A program made the position numbers and the translations under genes. The notes beneath the pieces are model-generated. The model was not told the DNA's origin and ran no database searches. It saw only the letters and a list, made by a program, of their open reading frames with translations. A stretch of 64,000 bases of DNA from contig NZ_JMPP01000030.1 in assembly GCF_000735435.1 (NCBI RefSeq), forward strand, positions 1 to 64,000, in the 5' to 3' direction. Shown piece by piece: positions 55,675 to 62,937 of the stretch. Every line of letters starts with the position of its first letter. The first letter of the stretch is position 1. Origin of the DNA: Klebsiella planticola ATCC 33531 (GTDB taxonomy: Bacteria > Pseudomonadota > Gammaproteobacteria > Enterobacterales > Enterobacteriaceae).

Positions 55675-57189
55675 TCAACGAATATTGAGCGCTTCAACCA
55701 TCACGCAGCGACGGTGCCTGGCGTAGGAGCGTGCCGAGGTCAGCCCTTCACCGGTCGGCCCGGCAATGGTAAATGTGGTATGTCCTTCGCCGCCAACGCC
55801 TAATCCGGCATACGACGGGCCATTTTTCACAAAAATAGTGGTCTGGATCAGCCGCGCCATTTTGGTCAGTTTTTCAACGTTGGTAGAGTGCATCATCGCC
55901 GTGTGACGATGACCATGTTCAACCTTCACCGCCAGATCGATCGCTTCATCGACGTTTTCCACTCTGACCACCGGCAAAACCGGCATCATCAGTTCGTGCA
56001 CCACGAATGGATGATCACGTTCGGTTTCAATCAGGATAACTTTGATCTCCTCCGGCACGCTGATACCGATTTGCTGCAGAATGTAGCGCGCATCTTTCCC
56101 TACCAGTGCGGTACTCGGGCCGTTTCCTTTTTCATTCAGCACCAGCGCCTGTAGCTGCTGAATATGTTGTTTGTCGCACAGCAGCCAGGCGCCGCTTTTT
56201 TTCATGCAGTGGATGAGATAGTCCGCCACTTCATTGACGACAATGACCTCTTTTTCCGCCACGCAGGGGAGGTTGTTATCGAAGCTGCAGCCGTTAATGA
56301 TATCGCGGGCGGCTTTCTCGATATTGGCGGTTTCATCAACCACAACGGGAGGATTGCCGGCGCCGGCGCCAATCGCTTTTTTGCCGGACGACATCACGGT
56401 TTTCACTATCGCCGGTCCGCCGGTGGCGACCAGCATATTGATACGCGCGTCGCCGATTAAGGCATTGGTGTTGTCAATCGACGGGCTGGCGACCGTGACC
56501 ACCAGACTGGCGGGGGCGCCGAGCCGGGCCAGCTGTTGATTGATTAACGTGACGCAGTACAACGACACCTGACGCGAACGCGGATGCGGGCTAAAGACCA
56601 CGGCGTTGCCGGCGGCCAGCATACCGAGGGTATTGTTGATAATGGTCTCGGTCGGATTGGTGGTCGGGGTGATCGAACCAATGACGCCATAGGCGGAGTA
56701 TTCGGTCAGCGTCAGGCCGCCATCACCGCTGATGGCGGCGGTGATGAGATCTTCAACCCCCGGAGTTTTTTGCGCGGCAACGCGGTTTTTCACCATCTTG
56801 TCGGCATAATTTCCCATTCCGGTCTCTTCCACCGCCATGGTCGAGAGCGCGTGCAAAATCTCTTCCTGCAGGAAAAACTGGCGAATGCCGTCAACAAAGC
56901 GGGCGCGATCCTGCATTGAGCAGTGGCGATACTGGATATACGCCTGCTGCGCCGCAGTAATCGCGGCATCCATGGTGGCAAAAACACCGTCACCGGCGTT
57001 CCCGTCGACAGGGGCGGCGGTTGCGGCTCCGGCCTGGCTTGCCAGTACGCTGGCCACAATCGCGTCGATGCTGCCGCGATCGAGCGGTGTGGCGGCTGCC
57101 GGCGCATGCTGTTCGGGCGCTGGCGCCGTCGTTTTCGTATATTTACTCAGCACGCGGGAGACGGCCTGAGTAATATCAAGATCGTTCAT
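55675..57189 (-). CDS. CoA-acylating aldehyde dehydrogenase, PduP/EutE-like
   Basis: Aldehyde dehydrogenase (504 aa) turning the aldehyde product, CoA and NAD into acyl-CoA and NADH. Catalytic Cys309 is in CSFDNNLPCVAEKEV; ITPTTNPTETIINN near residue 173 and GAGAGNPPVVVDE near 275 are typical of PduP/EutE. The N-terminal 55 residues hold two amphipathic helix candidates (DLDITQAVSRVLSKY at 3-17 and GSIDAIVASVLAS at 39-51) joined by an Ala/Pro linker, so cargo targeting may use a doubled encapsulation peptide. Confidence 0.9.
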   Translation of the reverse strand: MNDLDITQAVSRVLSKYTKTTAPAPEQHAPAAATPLDRGSIDAIVASVLASQAGAATAAPVDGNAGDGVFATMDAAITAAQQAYIQYRHCSMQDRARFVDGIRQFFLQEEILHALSTMAVEETGMGNYADKMVKNRVAAQKTPGVEDLITAAISGDGGLTLTEYSAYGVIGSITPTTNPTETIINNTLGMLAAGNAVVFSPHPRSRQVSLYCVTLINQQLARLGAPASLVVTVASPSIDNTNALIGDARINMLVATGGPAIVKTVMSSGKKAIGAGAGNPPVVVDETANIEKAARDIINGCSFDNNLPCVAEKEVIVVNEVADYLIHCMKKSGAWLLCDKQHIQQLQALVLNEKGNGPSTALVGKDARYILQQIGISVPEEIKVILIETERDHPFVVHELMMPVLPVVRVENVDEAIDLAVKVEHGHRHTAMMHSTNVEKLTKMARLIQTTIFVKNGPSYAGLGVGGEGHTTFTIAGPTGEGLTSARSYARHRRCVMVEALNIR

Positions 57190-57230
57190 GCTGTATCTTC
57201 CTTACTTCGCTTCGCTCGTGGGTGCCACCA

Positions 57231-58016
57231 TCAAATGTACGGCGTCGTGGTCGATTTGATGGGCGCCGGGTCGAGCGTAGCCAGCAGCTGTTTCCCGACG
57301 TCTCTGGCGGCGATGACCGCCTGACGTACCGCGCCGGAATCACCGGCAAACGTGAAGATCACTTCGTTACTGAAGCTGGTGCCGTGCGCCGGGCTGGCGT
57401 AACCCACCGGCTCGATGACGGCGGCTTTTGCCGCGGCGTCGGCGACCACCACGCCAATCGCCGCCGGTGAAGCGCAGGTCAGGCCGAAAGATTTACCCAA
57501 CGGGGCACCGAAGGCTTTATTGAGCGCGCTGCTGGCGCGGGCGGTGTACTGGAACTCCAGGTGACCGGCCGGTGAGCCATAAACATCGCCCATGGTGCGC
57601 TGAATTTCGCCCAACGCGACTTCAACCGCGCGGCGAACATCGGAGACATCGGTGGCGCCGAAAATGATCAGGCAACCATGCCCACCGCCGCCCTCGGTAT
57701 CGCGAGCCAGCTCAATAGAGAGAATTTCACTGTTAGTGGCTTTAATGGCCTCATCCGCGGCAAATATATGCGGGCCGGCCCCGGTCCGGGCGCCAAGAAT
57801 ACCGATAGAGCGATATTTCTTGTCGATATTCATGACTTCATGTAATTGATGATCGACATTGGCAATCACTAATCCAATGGTATGCCCGAGGGCCGTTCCG
57901 ACAAATTCAGTTAAACCGCAACCGATAAAGCTGGCCGGCGTTTTATTATTTGCGCGATCATCAGTCTGTTTGTGCATTACTTCAGATATAATCTGCTCAA
58001 CAAGATTATCTCTCAT
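57231..58016 (-). CDS. pduB: Tandem-domain shell protein, PduB-like (BMC-T)
   Basis: Trimeric shell protein (261 aa) with two fused BMC domains, closely following Salmonella PduB: LTEFVGTALGHTIGLVIANVD, KYRSIGILGARTGAGPHIFAADEA, GDVYGSPAGHLEFQYTARAS, PAHGTSFSNEVIFTFAGDSGAVRQAV. The N-terminus MRDNLVEQIISEVMHKQ is a short helix of the kind that in PduB links shell to cargo. AGAGGA precedes the ATG; 22 bases after the PduA-like gene. Confidence 0.92.
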   Translation of the reverse strand: MRDNLVEQIISEVMHKQTDDRANNKTPASFIGCGLTEFVGTALGHTIGLVIANVDHQLHEVMNIDKKYRSIGILGARTGAGPHIFAADEAIKATNSEILSIELARDTEGGGGHGCLIIFGATDVSDVRRAVEVALGEIQRTMGDVYGSPAGHLEFQYTARASSALNKAFGAPLGKSFGLTCASPAAIGVVVADAAAKAAVIEPVGYASPAHGTSFSNEVIFTFAGDSGAVRQAVIAARDVGKQLLATLDPAPIKSTTTPYI

Positions 58017-58037
58017 GGTCGGTATCCTCTGGCTTTA

Positions 58038-58319
58038 TTAACTGACAGCTTTCGGCAGGATTTTTTCCACTTCAATATGCGGGCGCGGAATCACATGTAC
58101 AGAGACCAGCTCACCAACTTTTCCTGCTGCCGCTGAGCCTGCGTCCGTTGCCGCTTTGACCGCGCCGACGTCGCCGCGAACCATTACGGTAACCAACCCG
58201 GAACCAATTTTTTCGTAACCAACCAGGGTGACGTTAGCGGATTTCACCATGGTATCTGCGGCTTCAATTGCGGAAACCAGACCTTTTGTTTCAACCATAC
58301 CTAATGCTTCTTGTTGCAT
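58038..58319 (-). CDS. pduA: Hexameric shell protein, PduA/PduJ-like (BMC-H)
   Basis: Canonical 93-residue BMC-H protein ([20 protein letters not shown] start, [47 protein letters not shown] end). Forms the main facets of the shell and, by family knowledge, the pore for small polar substrates. The frame is open to 58355, but ATG 58319 has GAGG and matches the family start. It is preceded by about 200 bases without a gene, possibly an internal promoter or processing region. Confidence 0.92.
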   Translation of the reverse strand: MQQEALGMVETKGLVSAIEAADTMVKSANVTLVGYEKIGSGLVTVMVRGDVGAVKAATDAGSAAAGKVGELVSVHVIPRPHIEVEKILPKAVS

Positions 58320-58522
58320 AACGACCTCAATATTTCCAGGTGAGAGTAAAAGCAAGTTATGAATTAACCGATAAAGGTTGAGTTCATAGACTTAATAAAT
58401 TCATGCACTACGATGTTATTGCGCCTGAGACAAAATGTTTTGCCCGGCAGAGAGACTTTCTTGTTTTCCCGTTTTCAGCTGGACAATAAAATCCTCTCCA
58501 CATGACTACCTTGAGGACGCGT

Positions 58523-59734
58523 TCAGGCGGCACCTTCCAGCAAAGGGGCAAGCGCGGCCGCATCCTCGGCAATCATCCGCTCTTCATTGGTGGCAATGAC
58601 CGCCACAATCGGTGAGCCGGGGCGCGAGATAATGCCCTGTCGGCCGGCAAACATTTGCGCATTGCGCGCGGCGTCGAGCTGCACGCCAAATATCGCCAGC
58701 CGCTCGGCGGTAAGCTCCCGGATCAGCGCCGAGTTCTCCCCGATGCCGCCGGTAAAGATCAGTGCATCAAAGCGATGCAGCGAGGCAAGATGGGCGCCAA
58801 GGTGGCGGGCAAGCCGGTGAACCATGACATCAATGGCGAGGGAGGCCCGGGGATCGCCGTTGCCGCGCGCCTCTTGTAACGTGCGGCAATCGCTGGAAAG
58901 ACCCGACAGACCGAACAATCCCGCTTCGTTATTGACCATCTTGTAAAGTGATTCGATAGTCTGGCCGGTGCAGCGGGCAATATAGGCCGCTGCACCAAAA
59001 TCCAGGTCGCCGCAGCGCGTTCCCATCACCAGTCCTTCAAGCGGCGTCATGCCCATCGAGGTGTCGACACTCTGCCCGTTTTTCACCGCACAGACCGACG
59101 AGCCATTGCCGAGATGGGCAATAAGTAGACCGTGGTTGGTGGGGTTAAGACCCAGGCGCTCGACGGCTTCGGCGGCGATAAAGCGATGGGAGGTGCCATG
59201 AAAGCCATAGCGTCTGACCTGATGCTGGTGTAAATACTCCAGCGGGATGGCATAGGTATAGGCCTCCGGCGGGAGCGTCTGATGAAAGGCGGTATCAAAC
59301 ACCGCCACCTGCGGCAGCTCGGGTAACAGCGCCATGGCGGCTTCAATGCCGATCAGGTTGGCGGGATTGTGCAGCGGCGCCAGCGCCGATAATTCGCGGA
59401 TACGCTCGATCACCGGCGCCGTGAGCCGCACCGAGTGTTTGAAATCATTCCCGCCGTGCGCCACCCGATGACCGATGGCGCATACCTGCGGCAGCAGCGC
59501 CTGCTCTGCGAGCCGGGCGAACAGCGCCTCCAGCGCGCAGGTATGGCTGGCGCCGTCAGGCAACCCGCGGGTCGTCTTCCCTTGCGCATCTTTAAAGGTG
59601 ATGCCGGCTTCGCGTAGCCCCAGCTTTTCGGCCAGCCCGGAGAGCACCGGGGTCTCCTGATTACGCGGGATGACGGAGAACTTAAGGGAAGATGAACCAC
59701 AGTTAATGACCAGAACCAGTGATGCTGACGACAT
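58523..59734 (-). CDS. Acetate/propionate kinase, PduW-like
   Basis: Kinase (403 aa) producing ATP from propionyl phosphate (or acetyl or 3-hydroxypropionyl phosphate). [16 protein letters not shown] at residues 6-21, GHRVAHGGNDF near 87, [12 protein letters not shown] near 170, and [14 protein letters not shown] near 325 are intact. No amphipathic extension is seen at the ends, so it probably acts outside the shell. Paralogous to tdcD of the same window. Confidence 0.92.
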   Translation of the reverse strand: MSSASLVLVINCGSSSLKFSVIPRNQETPVLSGLAEKLGLREAGITFKDAQGKTTRGLPDGASHTCALEALFARLAEQALLPQVCAIGHRVAHGGNDFKHSVRLTAPVIERIRELSALAPLHNPANLIGIEAAMALLPELPQVAVFDTAFHQTLPPEAYTYAIPLEYLHQHQVRRYGFHGTSHRFIAAEAVERLGLNPTNHGLLIAHLGNGSSVCAVKNGQSVDTSMGMTPLEGLVMGTRCGDLDFGAAAYIARCTGQTIESLYKMVNNEAGLFGLSGLSSDCRTLQEARGNGDPRASLAIDVMVHRLARHLGAHLASLHRFDALIFTGGIGENSALIRELTAERLAIFGVQLDAARNAQMFAGRQGIISRPGSPIVAVIATNEERMIAEDAAALAPLLEGAA

Positions 59735-59760
59735 GATGACCCCTGTCTGTATTCGTTTTT

Positions 59761-60270
59761 TTAGAGAGATTCATGGAATGGTGTGAGCAAAAAATGCTCG
59801 CGGCTGAAGTGCGCCAGGGTTTGCGTGGCAATCGCGATATCTACCTCGACGCTCCCGCCGCTGATGCCGATACCGCCGAGCAGTACGCCGGCGGACCAGC
59901 AGGGGAGCCCACCGCCAAAGCAGCACAGACCTTGCGTATGCGACAAGCCATACAGGCTGGCGCCAGGCAATACGTCGGCCGCGAGCCGGTGGGTCGGCAT
60001 CCTGAGCGCCACGGCGGTCCATGCCTTTTGCGTGGCCAGCGTATGGCTGATGAGCAGGGCGTTATCCTGACTAAAGAAGTAACGCTGCAGGCCATGGGCA
60101 TCCACCAGGCTAAAAACAATGGGCACATTGGCGTTGTTGGCGGCATCGATGGCACAGTGCGCCAGTAATGCCGCATCCGTCAGCGTCAGCGAGGCCGGAG
60201 GCGGCGCTAACTGACGCGAAATGGCCGCGTTGATACGGCGATCCAGTTCGGCGTTCGGCGTGGTGTGCAT
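59761..60270 (-). CDS. GlcG/PduO-C-terminal-domain (DUF336) protein
   Basis: Small heme-binding-type protein (169 aa) related to GlcG, HbpS and the C-terminal domain of PduO. Features: VFSLVDAHGLQRYFF near residue 52, KAWTAVALRM near 82, and the glycine-rich end GGLPCWSAGVLLGGIGISGGSVEVDIAIA near 118. The PduO cobalamin adenosyltransferase domain is absent, consistent with a B12-independent pathway. GGAGG precedes the ATG. Role in the compartment is unknown. Confidence 0.83.
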   Translation of the reverse strand: MHTTPNAELDRRINAAISRQLAPPPASLTLTDAALLAHCAIDAANNANVPIVFSLVDAHGLQRYFFSQDNALLISHTLATQKAWTAVALRMPTHRLAADVLPGASLYGLSHTQGLCCFGGGLPCWSAGVLLGGIGISGGSVEVDIAIATQTLAHFSREHFLLTPFHESL

Positions 60271-60288
60271 GCTTTTCCTCCGTGGTGC

Positions 60289-60561
60289 TTACTGGTTGTT
60301 AAGATCGAGCGAGTCGACAATGCCGACCACGGCAGCATCAATCACCGAGTGCTCTTTGCTGGTGGTCATCCGCGCGGAGCTCCCGGTGGTGACGATGACC
60401 GTTTCCCCGTTTCCGGCGCCGACAAAGTCGACGGCGACCTGCGCGGTGCCGGTGGGCTGATAGTGTTCATCCAGGCGGGCGACAATCAGCAGCTTTGCGC
60501 CATTAAGCGAAGCATGCTTGGTCGTCGACACCAGTGCTCCGGTTACTTTTGCCAGATACAT
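60289..60561 (-). CDS. Pentameric vertex shell protein, EutN/CcmL/PduN-like (BMC-P)
   Basis: Vertex protein (90 aa) closing the corners of the shell. MYLAKVTGALVSTTKH start, GAKLLIVARLD, GAGNGETVIVTTGSSAR and DAAVVGIVDSL end follow the EutN/CcmL family. Strong ribosome site AGGAGG; its start lies inside the end of the preceding PduM-like gene (19-base overlap). Confidence 0.93.
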   Translation of the reverse strand: MYLAKVTGALVSTTKHASLNGAKLLIVARLDEHYQPTGTAQVAVDFVGAGNGETVIVTTGSSARMTTSKEHSVIDAAVVGIVDSLDLNNQ

Positions 60562-61298
60562 ATTTCCTCCTGGTGACCCTGCACCATGACAATACCGCGG
60601 TCGCGAATTTCATCGCGTGCGGCGGGGGTGATGAGCGTCCGGCGTCCAACGGACAGTACCGCGCCTGCGGGAAGCTGGCGCACATCGCTGAGCGTGATCA
60701 GCGGTTTAGCGACGGGCGCCGTCGGCCTCTGCGCCGGGTTCACCGTGGGGCGGCCGATAATCGTGAAGCCATACTCCCCGAGGGTGGCGACGTAGCTGGT
60801 CAGCCGTGCCCGCAATGCCGGGGGGAGCTGGCTGGCGGCTTCATCCCGGCATTCGGCATTGAGCGTGACGATGATGGGCTTGCTCAGACTCAGAGCGTGA
60901 AAAGCCCAGCGACACACCCGGTTATCACGAATACCTAAGGCGATTTTGCTCAGGCTGTTGGTAGACAGCGAGGGCAGATACAGGCCGCTGAACGTCTCTT
61001 CTGTCGGGCAGGGATCCCGATCGTCGCACAGCGCCTCAACATCGCGCTGCGCCAGAGCCTCCAGACAGGTGGAGTGCAATGACGCCTGGATGGCGCTATG
61101 GGAAAAGGTCATGACCAGCAGATAGCCGCGCTGGTTCAGCGCCGTCAGACAATCCAGCGTCGTCGGGAGCGTGGCGAGATCCTCGCCGCTTAATACCACG
61201 CGCATCACCTTGCCGTGGGCTTGCAGGCGCCGTCGGCGTTGAGCCAGCAGGTCCGTAATGAGGCTGTCGAGCCGGTGTGAGAGTCGCTGTGCATCCAT
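60543..61298 (-). CDS. PduM-like protein with flavoprotein-type N-terminal domain
   Basis: Protein of 251 aa. The C-terminal 60 residues (LITLSDVRQLPAGAVLSVGR then TLITPAARDEIRDRGI) resemble the end of PduM, which in Salmonella is needed for proper compartment assembly. The N-terminal part contains LYLPSLSTNSLSKIALGIRDN near residue 108, the pattern of PF02441-type flavoproteins. PduM itself is only about 163 aa, so this looks like an enlarged or fused version. Ribosome site GAGGAG. Function in the shell is uncertain. Confidence 0.7.
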   Translation of the reverse strand: MDAQRLSHRLDSLITDLLAQRRRRLQAHGKVMRVVLSGEDLATLPTTLDCLTALNQRGYLLVMTFSHSAIQASLHSTCLEALAQRDVEALCDDRDPCPTEETFSGLYLPSLSTNSLSKIALGIRDNRVCRWAFHALSLSKPIIVTLNAECRDEAASQLPPALRARLTSYVATLGEYGFTIIGRPTVNPAQRPTAPVAKPLITLSDVRQLPAGAVLSVGRRTLITPAARDEIRDRGIVMVQGHQEEICIWQK

Positions 61299-61309
61299 CG
61301 TTATTCTCC

Positions 61310-62128
61310 TCAGCGGCTGCGCATGGCGATGCCAAGCGGCGTCACCAGCAGCGGCTGCCGCGCCTGAATGACCCGTTTACCGGTGGCATGGCGAAAGACG
61401 TCGGCAAACTGGCGAAAGCTGCTGGCGCCCCCGACCAGGTAAATGTCGTCGACCGGATAACCCGCCAGCCAGCCCGCGACCAGATGAGCCATCTTTTCAG
61501 CCACCGGACGGACCACGGTAAAGACCTGTTCTTCCTCCTCCGGACTCTTTTTCAACGCTTCCGCTTCGGCAAAAGGCATGCCCAGAGCGCCTGCCAGTAC
61601 CAGGGTCATATGGTTGCCCCCGGTCGGTTCATCGGCGCTGAAAATCACCTCGCCGTTGCGCAGAATGCTGATCCCGGTTGTCCCGCCGCCCACATCAACT
61701 ACCGCGCCGTGGCGAATGTTTAAGGCCAGCGCCGCGGCTACCGGTTCATCAACCACGTCGGTCACCTCCAGTCCGGCGGCCTCCACCATATTGACGATAA
61801 CTTTGGTGTTCCCGGCGGTGATTCCCGGCGGGATGGCCGTTGCCGCGCGGATGAGGGGGCATCCAAGGCGCTCTTCGAGCGCTGTTTTCAGTCCACTCAC
61901 CACCCGGCTGGCGGTCAGAAAATCCACCACCACGCCGTCTTTCACCGCCCGTGAAGGATGGCTGATGCCGGCGACGGGGTTATCGTTTTCATCCAGCACA
62001 ACCACGGCAATATTGGCCGTACCCGGATCGACACCCACTTTTAGCGCGCCTGTCCAGGGGCGGTATCCGCCCTGGCTGACCAGCTCCGCCAATGTGTTCA
62101 GCCGCCTGGTTGCGGTGCTGTCAGTCAT
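61310..62128 (-). CDS. eutJ: EutJ-family chaperone-like protein
   Basis: ASKHA/Hsp70-like ATPase-fold protein (272 aa) as in ethanolamine compartments. VGVDPGTANIAVVVLDEND near residue 28, DEPVAAALALN near 135, AVVDVGGGTTGISI near 149 and VGGASSFRQFADVF near 240. Thought to act as chaperone or reactivator. ATG 62128 overlaps the pduL stop by 8 bases; the longer open frame to 62224 lies within pduL and is rejected. Confidence 0.88.
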   Translation of the reverse strand: MTDSTATRRLNTLAELVSQGGYRPWTGALKVGVDPGTANIAVVVLDENDNPVAGISHPSRAVKDGVVVDFLTASRVVSGLKTALEERLGCPLIRAATAIPPGITAGNTKVIVNMVEAAGLEVTDVVDEPVAAALALNIRHGAVVDVGGGTTGISILRNGEVIFSADEPTGGNHMTLVLAGALGMPFAEAEALKKSPEEEEQVFTVVRPVAEKMAHLVAGWLAGYPVDDIYLVGGASSFRQFADVFRHATGKRVIQARQPLLVTPLGIAMRSR

Positions 62129-62813
62129 GGCGGTGTTCCGTGAACGCGCGCTGGACGCAATCGCCGTTACGCAAGCCAAAGCCGTTGGCCTCTTCAACAT
62201 CAACATGCATTTCCAGCACCGCATCCGCGCTCACCCGGACCACCACGTGGCTGAGAATGCCGCCGCGATAGCCGTCGATACGCACGTCAATCTCCATCCC
62301 GTCGCGCAGGGCGTGGCGCTCGGCGTCGGCGGGAGAAATATGAATATGGCGCCAGGCGACAATCGCGCCATCCGTTTTGCTGACTCGCCCGCGCGGACCA
62401 ATAATCTCGATTCCCGGCGAGTCCTGGAGATCGCCGGACATTCTCAATGGCGCCTTAACGCCGAGAACAAAGCTGTCGGAGACAGAGATTTCAACCTGGG
62501 TGGCGCTGCGCAGCGGGCCAAGGACGCGTACCCTGGTCAGCTCCCCTTTTGGTCCGCGCAGCGTCACCGTCTCTTCGGCGGCATACTGGCCCGGCTGTTT
62601 TACCGCTTTCATGCGGGTGAGAGTGGCGCCATAGCCAAACAGAATGTCCATATCTTCCCGGCTCAGATGAACGTGGCGGTTAGAGATGCCAACGGGGATA
62701 TGCAACGTCTGTGCGGCGAGGGGGGCGCCGGCCACCGCTCCGGGGCCACGGGCCTTGAGTTCCTGAAGAATTTCCCGGGCGATTAATTCGGCTTGCTGCT
62801 GGGTGTCATTCAT
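62121..62813 (-). CDS. pduL: Phosphate propanoyltransferase (PduL)
   Basis: Compartment phosphotransacylase (230 aa) converting acyl-CoA to acyl phosphate and recycling CoA inside the shell. Zinc-binding RHVHLSRED near residue 40 and HIHISPADAERHAL near 150, with MHVDVEEANGFG near 205, are the PduL signatures. N-terminal QQAELIAREILQELKARG is an encapsulation-peptide-type helix followed by an Ala/Pro/Gly linker. The frame is open to 62852; ATG 62813 fits. Confidence 0.92.
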   Translation of the reverse strand: MNDTQQQAELIAREILQELKARGPGAVAGAPLAAQTLHIPVGISNRHVHLSREDMDILFGYGATLTRMKAVKQPGQYAAEETVTLRGPKGELTRVRVLGPLRSATQVEISVSDSFVLGVKAPLRMSGDLQDSPGIEIIGPRGRVSKTDGAIVAWRHIHISPADAERHALRDGMEIDVRIDGYRGGILSHVVVRVSADAVLEMHVDVEEANGFGLRNGDCVQRAFTEHRHD

Positions 62814-62937
62814 AGCGTCAACAACCTGAAAGTGATGAAAAGAGCGATACAAGCATATTCAGTCCCGCGTTGGCCTTTTTGCTGTTGCGCAGGACTTTTT
62901 TGACGGTCCGCCGGACGCAGGACAATCTTGTCCAGAT

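Noticed and set aside
62128-62224. Longer start for the EutJ-like gene
   Set aside because: It lies entirely within pduL in another frame; ATG 62128 overlaps the pduL stop by 8 bases and gives the family N-terminus.
62920-62933. 14-base palindrome GGACAATCTTGTCC between alcohol dehydrogenase and pduL
   Set aside because: Short and with only a two-base centre; too weak to call an operator or terminator.
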